From GCA-020345945 sp964596985 (GTDB lineage Archaea > Thermoproteota > Bathyarchaeia > RBG-16-48-13 > GCA-020345945), in assembly GCA_964596985.1 (NCBI GenBank), contig CAZQWG010000001.1:403434-467433 (forward strand): a stretch of 64,000 nucleotides of DNA, written 5' to 3'. Below, one piece after another: positions 56,411-64,000 of this stretch. The notes beneath the pieces were generated by a model. The model saw only the letters and a list, made by a program, of their open reading frames with translations. It was not told the origin of the DNA and did not search any database. Numbering within the stretch: position 1 is the stretch's first letter; each line of letters begins with the position of its first letter. Made by a program: the position numbers and the translations under genes.

Positions 56411-59338
56411 TCAGGTTTCTGCCTTCTTGAGGTGGATGTCGAATCTTGTTCCTTTCTTCGTGTCTTTCAGTTCGATGGTTCCTTCACTTGTGTCGATGAT
56501 CCTCTTGACTAAGTAAAGACCGAGACCGCTTCCCATACTTTCTACTCTTTTGATTCCTCTCTCGAATAGCTTGTCACTTACTGATGGGGGTATGCCTTTT
56601 CCATCGTCTTGGAATGTGACTCGGTAATGGTCTTTCAGTTCACGTACTGTGATCTTGATCTTCCTGCATTCAGCGTGATTGATGCTATTGTTCATAAGGT
56701 TCGAAAACGCATTCTTCAGTAAAGGATTAGCCAGCACTATTGTGTCTGTTTTTCCCCTGTAGGTGACTGCAATCCCTTGCTCCTCAGCTTTCAGCGAATT
56801 ATCTTCAATTGCATCGCTTATCGCCAGGTTGAGATCAATTCTGACAGTTTCCCCAGCGAGTTCTTCGACTGTGGAGAGGGCTTGAATCTTATCTATCAGC
56901 TCGTTTGCTGTTCCACATATCTCCTTAAGATTTCTCACGTACTCTTTCTGTTTCTCTAAGAGCTGTGTACGGTTCAGCAGCTCAAGATACCCATAGCCAC
57001 CTTGAAGCTTGTTTCTTAGATCGTGTCTGAGAAGGGAGTGGAGGAGCCGCTCTCGTTCTTCAATTCTCTTAAGTCCGCTGATGTCTGTGAATATGCAGAT
57101 GGCTGGTGCAGATTCCGTACGATCTTCCGGATTGATGGAGGATACTGAAAGAATGGTGTACAGTGTTGAGCCGTCCCTCCTGACGAGTCTCCTCTCACGC
57201 GTATCTGCCGTACCAGATTCAAGACGCGACTTTCTTCTTGTCCTGTAGCCTTCTCTATCGTCTGGATGCACAAAGTCTCTATAGTTCTTTCCTACTAACT
57301 CCTCTACAGTGTATCCAAGCATATCAGCCATCTTTTGGTTAGCAAATGCAATCGTGCGTTCTGGTCCAGTGGTTAGCATGATCCCGTCATGAGCCAGCTC
57401 GACCAACGTACGGTACCTTTTCTCCGACTCCCCTAGAGCTTCCTCCGTTCTCTTCCGTTGGGTGATGTCTGTGAAGAATAGGTGTGCCCCTGCGTACTCG
57501 TTTTCCTTGTTGAAGTGGGGGGATATCGATAATAGTAGTGTGATTTCTTCCCCGTCTTTCCTCACCATCCTCCTCTCAAGGAGATCTCTCTCCCCCCGTC
57601 TTCTCGCGGGTTTACGTTGCGTAATGTCTTCTACTTCGCTCTCTGGAACCAGGGAGAGGTAGTCTGTGTCGATGAGTTCTCCTTCATCGTATCTGAGCAA
57701 CTCGTGTATACGCCAGTTAGCAAACCTCACTTCCATGTCCTTGGTTACAAACATTATGCCCTCATGAGAATCCTCGACTATAGTACGATACCTCTCCTCA
57801 CTCTCACGAAGTTCCTTCTCTATCCTCTTGCGTTCTGTGATGTCGCGTTGGATGATGAGTCCTGCGTTTCTTCCTTTCCAGGTGATCGTGCTCTGGTTCT
57901 CTTCGGTTGGGATTTCGACGCCGTCTTTTGTGAGATGCACGTGCTCGAAGATCTCAGGTTTTATTTCCTTTCCCTGCATCCGAGCCTTGGCACGTTCAAG
58001 CACCACATCTCTATAGTCGGGGGTATGGAGTTTCTCGACTGGCAGTCCGATGAGTTCACCCTCAGGGTACCGGAACATCTCACAGGCCTTTTTGTTCGCG
58101 TAGACATATCTGCCACCCTGAGAAACCAGTATCGCGTCGTTTGCTGCCTCAAGAATGCTACGTAACCTCTCCTCACTTTCCCGAAGCGCCTCTCCTGCTC
58201 TTTTCCGTCCGGTGATGTCTGTGAATATGTTGATGACGGGGGCTGTCTCGGTTCGGAGGTCCGGGTCGACATTACATGAGGAGACCAGAGTGTAAAGTGT
58301 TGAGCCGTTCTTATCGATGAGCCGCCTCTCGTGGGTAAGTGGCTTCCCTGACTTTCTGCGGGCCTTTTTATGCAGTAAGTATTCTTTCTTCTCCTCAGGG
58401 TGAACCAAGTCCACATAGCTCTTCCCTATGAGCCCTTCAACCGTGTACCCGAGCATCTCAGCCATGCCTTGGTTGGCGTACGAGATAGTCGGTCCGAGTC
58501 CCTCAGTAAGCATGATTCCATTGTGAGCCAGCTCCACGAGACTACGATACTTCTCCTCGCTCTTCCTCAGTGCCTCTTCCATCTTCTTGCGTTCTGTCAG
58601 GTCGATTGTGACGGAGTATGATCCTCTGAATTCTCCTTGCTCATCCAATAAGGGCTGTGAGATTGCCAGGACGGTTACAGTTCGCCCATCTTTTGTGACG
58701 AGTTTTGTCTCTTGGGTTGAGGTTTCGCCGCTCCTCCTTTTCATCCATATGCTCTCAATTTCCGCTAAACTATCCTCATTGAGAAATTGAGTAAGCGGCT
58801 TCCCTATCAGCTCCTCGGGGGTGTACCCAACCATCTCTGCACGGGCAGGATTAACGTAGGTGAAGACACGGTTCTCGTCGAAGATTGCTAAGCCTGCTCC
58901 CAAGTTCTCGATAATGTTGAGGAGTCTCCTCTCACTCTGCCTCAGAGCCTCCTCTGCCCTCTTACGGATGGCAGACTGCCGTATAGACTGTGCGAGCTCG
59001 GCGTACTGAGAAGAGGGAGTCCCTCCCTTCAACACGTAGCCGTTAGCACCCCTCTTGAATGCTTCAACCGCAACCTCCTCCCTGCCTTTCCCTGTGAAGA
59101 TGATGAACGGGATCTCGTTTCCTTGCTTCCTAAGCTCGCTCAGAAACTCTAAACCGTCCATTTCAGGCATCTTATAGTCTGAAACCACAGCATCGTACTC
59201 GTTCTCGGAGATCTTCTGCAATGCTTCCTCAGCTGAGATGGCAGTATCCACTCGGAAGTCCTGTTCTTGCTGTTCGAGGAACTCCTTAGTCAGGTCGAGT
59301 ATAATCCGCTCGTCATCAACGTGGAGAACACGAATCAA
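56411..59338 (-). CDS. Hybrid sensor kinase: receiver domain, five PAS domains, histidine kinase
   Basis: 975 residues from TTG 59338 (AGGGAAGG before it). Residues about 1-125 are a response-regulator receiver (VLHVDDE, DAVVSDYKMPEMDG phosphoacceptor Asp, FTGKG, KGG). Five PAS modules follow, each ending in an ITERKR-type junction (IDLTERKK, ITGRKR, ITERKR, ITQRKR, ISGLKR). The kinase H-box is LLHSLLRHDLRNKLQGG, and the ATPase has N box NLMNNSINHA, DDGKGIPP and GSGLGLYLVK. No membrane helix, so it is cytoplasmic. An ATG at 59461 would add 41 residues without domain similarity. Confidence 0.9.
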   Translation of the reverse strand: MIRVLHVDDERIILDLTKEFLEQQEQDFRVDTAISAEEALQKISENEYDAVVSDYKMPEMDGLEFLSELRKQGNEIPFIIFTGKGREEVAVEAFKRGANGYVLKGGTPSSQYAELAQSIRQSAIRKRAEEALRQSERRLLNIIENLGAGLAIFDENRVFTYVNPARAEMVGYTPEELIGKPLTQFLNEDSLAEIESIWMKRRSGETSTQETKLVTKDGRTVTVLAISQPLLDEQGEFRGSYSVTIDLTERKKMEEALRKSEEKYRSLVELAHNGIMLTEGLGPTISYANQGMAEMLGYTVEGLIGKSYVDLVHPEEKKEYLLHKKARRKSGKPLTHERRLIDKNGSTLYTLVSSCNVDPDLRTETAPVINIFTDITGRKRAGEALRESEERLRSILEAANDAILVSQGGRYVYANKKACEMFRYPEGELIGLPVEKLHTPDYRDVVLERAKARMQGKEIKPEIFEHVHLTKDGVEIPTEENQSTITWKGRNAGLIIQRDITERKRIEKELRESEERYRTIVEDSHEGIMFVTKDMEVRFANWRIHELLRYDEGELIDTDYLSLVPESEVEDITQRKPARRRGERDLLERRMVRKDGEEITLLLSISPHFNKENEYAGAHLFFTDITQRKRTEEALGESEKRYRTLVELAHDGIMLTTGPERTIAFANQKMADMLGYTVEELVGKNYRDFVHPDDREGYRTRRKSRLESGTADTRERRLVRRDGSTLYTILSVSSINPEDRTESAPAICIFTDISGLKRIEERERLLHSLLRHDLRNKLQGGYGYLELLNRTQLLEKQKEYVRNLKEICGTANELIDKIQALSTVEELAGETVRIDLNLAISDAIEDNSLKAEEQGIAVTYRGKTDTIVLANPLLKNAFSNLMNNSINHAECRKIKITVRELKDHYRVTFQDDGKGIPPSVSDKLFERGIKRVESMGSGLGLYLVKRIIDTSEGTIELKDTKKGTRFDIHLKKAET

Positions 59339-59796
59339 AATGCCTTCCCTCAACTTGTCCCTCCTTAGCAAGCAATTTAGATCTTCCGGGAGACCGTCAA
59401 GCATGCGAATGAAAAATGAGGAGGGAACGTTACGGCAATGGGTTGAGTGGCGTTTCCACAAAGAACTATACTACTCGATTTATCGAATGAATATACACTC
59501 AGGAAGCAGGGTACAATCTTGGTTCAGCGCGGGTTTCAAGATAGAGAATCGACTCAATTCTGAGGGGCCCAATAGTCTCAGAGATGAGAAAATTCTGGGT
59601 GATAAATCCAAAATGTTGTTACTGAAACGGGACTTGAGTTAGTAAGGGAGATAGGTTTCAAAGGAGTATAGTATAAACACCCGACGCCTCTTCGACGTGA
59701 TAGTCAAAACGTAAAGTCTGCTGCTATCCATCCCCACCAGCCGAGACAGGTGTCCTTTATTATCCAGGTTTGACCAATCCATTCAGAAGTCAGGTA
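59339..59796 (+). other. Intergenic region of about 450 bases
   Basis: Lies between the kinase start and the start used for the dehydrogenase. A TATA-like GATAAATC for the kinase reads on the minus strand near 59481. If it is the promoter, either the ATG 59461 is used or the leader is over 100 bases long. TTTATTATCC near 59756 could serve the plus-strand gene. I see no RNA gene and no protein similarity. Confidence 0.35.
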
Positions 59797-60882
59797 ATGC
59801 TGCTAGCGGTGATATTCTTGGTTAGAATTTTGGCGGTCAGCGATCCGCATGTTCCTAAAAAAGCATTCTCAGCAGCCCTTGAGAAACTAAACCAAGATTA
59901 CAAGGTTCGATTGATCGAACTGGATTACGAGCGAAGATCGGTCCACCCCTCAAGTTCAGAGAGATCCATATCGGAGTACTGGGGGTCTCCAAGTCAACTC
60001 GTCGAAGAGATCGGTGATGCAGAGATACTCATCGTCCATCGCGCCCCAGTGACGGCTGAGGTTATGGATGCCGGCAGCAACCTTCGCCTGATCGGTTGTG
60101 CAAGAGGAGGCCCGGCCAACGTCGATATTAAAGAGGCGACTAGGCGGGAGATACTAGTCATCAGGGCTCCTGGCAGGAATGCCGACGCGGTTGCCGACTA
60201 TACTATCGGTCTCATCTTAGCCGAAGCAAGGACTATTGCAAGAGCCCATATGAGATTCGTTACCGAAGGCACATGGAGATTCAGCGATGAGGGAAGACTG
60301 GTTTTCAGAAGGGGCATTGAGCTTCCGGGAAAGACATTAGGGCTGATAGGGTTCGGGAACATAGGTACACGGGTTGCGAAACGAGCAAAGGGGTTCGGTA
60401 TGAGAGTACTCGTCTATGATCCCTATGTCTCAAGAGAGGTGGAAGAAGAGTTTGGAGTGGAACTCGCCGACCTAGACACCGTCATGTCAGAATCCGACTT
60501 CGTCTCGATACACGCAAGGGCGACAAAAGAGAACGTAAACTTGGTAGGCAAAGAAGAGATCCGTTTAATGAAGGAGACGTCTATCCTGATCAATACCGCC
60601 CGCGCATCGCTAGTAGACTACGAGGCTCTATACGAGGCTCTAAGAGATCGTAGAATCCTAGGCGCGGCTCTCGACGTATACCCAAAAGAACCCGTGGACC
60701 CAGACTCTCCGCTGTTGAAGCTTGATAACGTAACATTGACCCCCCACCTCGCAGGTACAACGCAAGAGGTTCCGCTGAGGGGTGTAAGAATAGTCGTTGA
60801 GGATGCGTGGAGATATCTTCACGGAGAACTGGCGAAACACATCCTGAATCCAGAAGTATTACCGGACTCTCACTCACCTTAG
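59797..60882 (+). CDS. Second D-isomer 2-hydroxyacid dehydrogenase (SerA/PGDH-like core)
   Basis: About 361 residues. LGLIGFGNIGTRVAKRAKG is the NAD loop, INTARASLVDYEAL holds the Arg, KEPVDPDSPLL the Glu and LTPHLAGTTQE the His. The substrate domain shows GCARGGPANVDIKEATRR, common in phosphoglycerate dehydrogenase-like proteins of FGGY kinase operons. The start is uncertain: ATG 59797 or TTG 59830 (LAVSDPHVPKKAF) fit better than TTG 59770. Only 62 bases precede the FGGY kinase, so a sugar-acid or sugar-alcohol catabolic pair is likely (inference). Confidence 0.87.
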   Translation: MLLAVIFLVRILAVSDPHVPKKAFSAALEKLNQDYKVRLIELDYERRSVHPSSSERSISEYWGSPSQLVEEIGDAEILIVHRAPVTAEVMDAGSNLRLIGCARGGPANVDIKEATRREILVIRAPGRNADAVADYTIGLILAEARTIARAHMRFVTEGTWRFSDEGRLVFRRGIELPGKTLGLIGFGNIGTRVAKRAKGFGMRVLVYDPYVSREVEEEFGVELADLDTVMSESDFVSIHARATKENVNLVGKEEIRLMKETSILINTARASLVDYEALYEALRDRRILGAALDVYPKEPVDPDSPLLKLDNVTLTPHLAGTTQEVPLRGVRIVVEDAWRYLHGELAKHILNPEVLPDSHSP

Positions 60883-60944
60883 CCTACCGCTCTTGTTGCG
60901 CGCCTGCTAAACTCAAATAACGAAAAACCTGGAGAGGAGAAGAA

Positions 60945-62441
60945 TTGTATCATTTGGGTCTTGACGTCGGAACTTCAACCTGCAAATCCCTCATCTATAG
61001 TTCGGACGGAAAGATAGCCAGTTCAGCACACCATGAATACAAGTTGCATCATCCTAAGACCGGATGGTCTGAACTCGAACCATCCGAGGTATGGACACAA
61101 ATTGTCGCCGTACTCAAAGAAAGCGTCGAGAGGTCAGGACTCGACCCCGAAGAGATAAAGGCGCTCAGCATCTCCGCACTAGGCCACGACATAATGCCCG
61201 TCGACAAGAATGCAGACTGGCTCTATCCCACTATCCAATTCTATGATCAACGGGCTAGAAGACAAATCGAAGAGCTTCAAGAAGAGGTCGGCACCTCAAA
61301 GCTGGAAGAGATAACGGGTCGTCCTCGCGTCGAAGTTCCAATAGCCTACGTCATGTGGTTCAAGGAAGAGATGCCCGAAGTATACAGTAAAGCAGCCAAA
61401 TTTGTCGGCTGGCACGAGTATGTGGTCTGGAAACTGTGCGGCGACCCTGTAATCGATCATAGCCTAGCCTCCTGCGTGGGCGCATTCGACATCCACAAAG
61501 GAATCTGGTCAGATGAGATACTTGATGCGGCCGGGGTTGACAGAGATCTCATGCCGAGAGCAGAATCGGCTGGGACGAAAGTCGGAGAGGTCACTTCCGA
61601 GATATCCAGGAAGACTGGGTTAGCAAAAGGAACTGCCGTCGTAGTAGGAGCCCACGACACGGATGCCTCCGTGCTGGGAGCAGGGGCTATTGAAGATGGT
61701 GTCTGGATGGATCTTACCGGAACATTCGAGTTTGTCAGTGCAACTCTTTCAAAACCAGCTGAAGGAAGTCGACCGCTTTGCGGTCGAATAAACAGGTCAA
61801 AGGACATCTCTATCGTCATGACAGGAATACGAACTTCAGGAGGCCTACTAAGATGGTACAAGGATACCTTCGCTTACGAGGAACAGGCTGAAGCGAAACA
61901 GTCTGGTAGAAACGTCTACGACATTCTCACAGAAGAAGCCGCGTCGGCAGAACCCGGTTCCGGCAAGTTATTCCTACTACCCGATTTCTCAGGGGCAGAA
62001 GATTCGAGAGGCGCATTACTGGGTTTGATGCTAGATCACGGTAGAAAGGAGTTTGTTCGCGCAATCCTCGAAGGACTCTGTTTCGAGTTAAAGCGGATAG
62101 TGGAGAACCTTGAGGCGCAGGGATTCATGGCAAAGGAAATCCGGGCGATAGGTGGCGGAGCGAAATCACCATTCTGGCTCCAGCTGAAATCAAACATCGT
62201 AAAGAAGAGATTCGTCAGACCCGAAGTAATTGAGGGAGGTTCACTGGGAGCCTCTATTCTAGCTGGGATTGGTATCGGAGCATTCAAGGATGCACAGGCA
62301 GGGGTAGAATCGGTCTACAGAGAAAAAGATGCGTATTCCCCCCAAACCGAGGAATCAGCGACGTATGATAGACACTATCAGTTGTATAAGCAAATCCGCC
62401 CAATACTGGCAGACTTCTTCGTAAGTCTCAACAGGCTCTAG
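60945..62441 (+). CDS. FGGY-family carbohydrate kinase (xylulokinase-like)
   Basis: 498 residues. The first phosphate motif is LGLDVGTSTCKSLIYSSDG and the second VVVGAHDTDASVLGAGAI, with an adenosine motif in AIGGGAKSPFWLQLKSNI. A TTG start at 60945 follows GGAGAGGAG. The Asp of HDTD is the catalytic base region. Length and the N-terminal GxDxGT pattern match xylulokinase/glycerol kinase; specificity is not readable. The upstream dehydrogenase suggests it phosphorylates its product or substrate. Confidence 0.9.
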   Translation: MYHLGLDVGTSTCKSLIYSSDGKIASSAHHEYKLHHPKTGWSELEPSEVWTQIVAVLKESVERSGLDPEEIKALSISALGHDIMPVDKNADWLYPTIQFYDQRARRQIEELQEEVGTSKLEEITGRPRVEVPIAYVMWFKEEMPEVYSKAAKFVGWHEYVVWKLCGDPVIDHSLASCVGAFDIHKGIWSDEILDAAGVDRDLMPRAESAGTKVGEVTSEISRKTGLAKGTAVVVGAHDTDASVLGAGAIEDGVWMDLTGTFEFVSATLSKPAEGSRPLCGRINRSKDISIVMTGIRTSGGLLRWYKDTFAYEEQAEAKQSGRNVYDILTEEAASAEPGSGKLFLLPDFSGAEDSRGALLGLMLDHGRKEFVRAILEGLCFELKRIVENLEAQGFMAKEIRAIGGGAKSPFWLQLKSNIVKKRFVRPEVIEGGSLGASILAGIGIGAFKDAQAGVESVYREKDAYSPQTEESATYDRHYQLYKQIRPILADFFVSLNRL

Positions 62442-63178
62442 CCAAATACATCAAGCAACCCAGATCCGATACCATGAAAGAACCTAACAGGAGAAGCCCC
62501 AGTATGCTAACTCTGATTTTAAGAGAACTGAATTGAATGGTATAGAAATCAGAGAACTGCAAACTGTATGATACAAGAGAGACGAAGAAAAAGAAGCTAT
62601 TCTAGGTAGCTTGCCATTCTTGCTTTGAACCAGATCGAAGAACGCAATATCGAAAATTCCGAAGAAAAACCTAATGCAACCTGATACAACCGCTGATACA
62701 AATTCAATCTCACTCACATTCACCTCCAAACACTACTGTTCCGCAGCCGCGGAGAGGCACCTACATTCTTAAACATACTAATAAACATTGCCCGAGTTCT
62801 GCTGGATAATATACATAGAAATGTCAACAAAAGAGGTTGGGGGCTATCTCAATCCCTTATATCAGACAGAGTCGAGTGTAGAGAATGAATCATAGAAAGA
62901 AGTAAACCGTTCAACCGGATAAATAGCTGATACTACGGCGACCCAATGACCTGTTAGGCCTACCAATGGCGATTAGATCAGACTCGGAGGGACGCCCAGA
63001 TTCCAAGCACCGAACTTTAAATAAGAACATATTCATTGTCCTCTGGTTGATACAGAGAATTATGATTCAGTGGTTCTTCTGAAATTTCTTCTAAGGTGCT
63101 ATACAATGGGATTCCATGATACGATCGACACAACATACCCGTTCATAACCTAAACATGTATGGAGGTGCCTCAGGAAG
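62442..63178 (+). other. AT-rich intergenic region of about 740 bases
   Basis: No known gene. On the minus strand a short frame (62484-62717, 77 residues, GTG start after GGAGGTG) encodes a hydrophobic N-terminus MSEIEFVSAVVSGCIRFFFG; it may be a real small membrane protein but has no further support. Two plus-strand TATA-like sites occur (TTTAAATAAG near 63014 and TATATC near 62861). The first would start a transcript near 63040 upstream of the methyltransferase gene. Confidence 0.35.
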
Positions 63179-63955
63179 ATGTCCTTTCTGGACCCAGCGT
63201 CAGAAACTGCTGGATACTACGGCAACTGGAGTTATATGATTATATCGATCCTGATTTTCAGCTTCTTCCTCATTTTCATACCATTCCGGAGAAAAGCCCA
63301 GATACGACCTGCTGGCACATACCTTGCCTTCGTCGTCGCATCAGCCTTCGAGATGTACGGCATACCCCTGAGCCTGTATTTCGTGGCGTGGGCTTTCGGT
63401 GTCTCCCTGCCCGAAGGGCTACTCTGGGGTCACACCCTAAAGCAGTATGTTGGACACGCTGGGATCTACTTGGGTCTACTTATCAACCTTATAGGAGCAG
63501 ACTTGGTGATTCGCGGTTGGAGCGCTGTCAAGGAGAATTATTGGGGCAAAAAGAGGGGTGAAAGAAAAATGGTCACCGACGGGGTTTACGCGTACATGCG
63601 TCATCCCCAGTACACAGGCTTCATGCTACTAACATTAGGTCTGATTGTTCACTGGGCAACACTGCCACTTCTTATCATGTGGCCTATTCTCGCTTACCAG
63701 TACTATCAACTCGCTAAGGATGAAGAAAGGGAATTAGAGGAAGAATTCGGAATAGAATACATAGAGTATAAGAAGAGGGTCCCTATGTTCATACCCCTAC
63801 CCAAAAGAGGCGCAAATAAAACGCAATCGAAGAAGAAAAGAGTCAGCCTTCAAGCAAAATTAACACAACCATCAAAAGATACGCTCATAAAAAAGGGAGT
63901 GAAGCACTATTATTGTGCTTCAAGATTCTCAGCTAGAGCTCTAGTACGACTTTGA
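63179..63955 (+). CDS. Integral-membrane methyltransferase (ICMT/phospholipid methyltransferase fold)
   Basis: 258 residues with four or five membrane helices. The C-terminal signature VTDGVYAYMRHPQYTGFMLLTLG and the closing EERELEEEFGIEYIEYKKRVPMFIP identify the isoprenylcysteine carboxyl methyltransferase / phosphatidylethanolamine N-methyltransferase fold. Substrates range from prenylated thiols to lipid amines. A basic tail of 50 residues follows. ATG at 63179 has GGAGG and GGAAG before it. The C-terminal end lies before the window edge. Confidence 0.85.
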   Translation: MSFLDPASETAGYYGNWSYMIISILIFSFFLIFIPFRRKAQIRPAGTYLAFVVASAFEMYGIPLSLYFVAWAFGVSLPEGLLWGHTLKQYVGHAGIYLGLLINLIGADLVIRGWSAVKENYWGKKRGERKMVTDGVYAYMRHPQYTGFMLLTLGLIVHWATLPLLIMWPILAYQYYQLAKDEERELEEEFGIEYIEYKKRVPMFIPLPKRGANKTQSKKKRVSLQAKLTQPSKDTLIKKGVKHYYCASRFSARALVRL

Positions 63956-64000
63956 TGGATTTTGTCTCTTTCTTGTTTGCTGCGGTCTCGAAGGCCTCGT

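Noticed and set aside
62484..62717. Small membrane protein with GGAGGTG ribosome site
   Set aside because: Good start signal but no similarity, no helix pattern beyond the first 25 residues and AT-rich codons; kept only as a note in the intergenic entry.

Overview
The window reads as a chromosomal piece of a mesophilic or moderately thermophilic archaeon. The evidence is a histone-fold protein, aIF1A, an Orc1/Cdc6 initiator, a tRNA-splicing endonuclease subunit, UbiA-type ether-lipid prenyltransferase, NurA-HerA, TATA-box promoters with very short leaders, and tRNA genes broken by bulge-helix-bulge (BHB) introns. Co-occurrence of histone, FtsZ, tungsten aldehyde oxidoreductase, corrinoid methyltransferase parts and many non-canonical tRNA introns points to the TACK/Bathyarchaeia side. 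That placement is inference; no rRNA is present to settle it. Many starts are GTG or TTG, with GGAGG-type ribosome sites inside operons.

Layout. 1-2.3 kb: sulfur-carrier activation (ThiF/MoeB-like E1 plus MoaD-like carrier) and a TlpA/CcdA thiol-redox pair. 2.3-3.0 kb: a 700-base stretch without a gene. 3-9.5 kb: class II aldolase, HAD phosphatase, histone, flavoprotein, thioredoxin, M20 hydrolase, O-methyltransferase, and a frameshifted tatD. 9.7-11.8 kb: a membrane protein co-transcribed with a short FtsZ-family GTPase. 12-22 kb: metabolism and repair (endonuclease III, stand-alone LigD phosphoesterase, ArgF, LarA-like, UroD-like methyltransferase with its corrinoid protein, MBL hydrolase, a stand-alone IMP cyclohydrolase, a split permease). 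22.4-24.8 kb: tungsten aldehyde ferredoxin oxidoreductase with its ferredoxin.

24.8-34.8 kb is an AT-richer, regulator-dense section. It holds a prenyl synthase, an MFS transporter, a ParA-like ATPase, two paralogous winged-helix regulators sharing a palindromic operator, a radical-SAM lyase fused to a DNA polymerase X-like domain, three small sensor-plus-winged-helix proteins, and a NurA-HerA pair behind a second operator family. An orphan Cas2-like protein follows at 35.3 kb.

35.7-49.9 kb is housekeeping: dehydrogenase, aminotransferase, GTPase, rhomboid, ATP-grasp, PfkB kinase, GfcR-like regulator, MtnA, endA-ubiA-hisS operon. From 44.5 and mainly 50.0-56.4 kb there are eight tRNA genes. 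Seven contain introns and four contain two or three each. The same 19-nt intron sits in the T-loop of three different tRNAs. The nearby EndA lacks two of its three catalytic residues, so it is probably the structural half of a heterotetrameric splicing enzyme of the type needed for non-canonical introns. The tRNA-Trp intron also looks like a C/D-box methylation guide for the same tRNA. The right end carries Orc1/Cdc6 with a small regulator, a large multi-PAS histidine kinase, a 2-hydroxyacid dehydrogenase, an FGGY kinase and a membrane methyltransferase.
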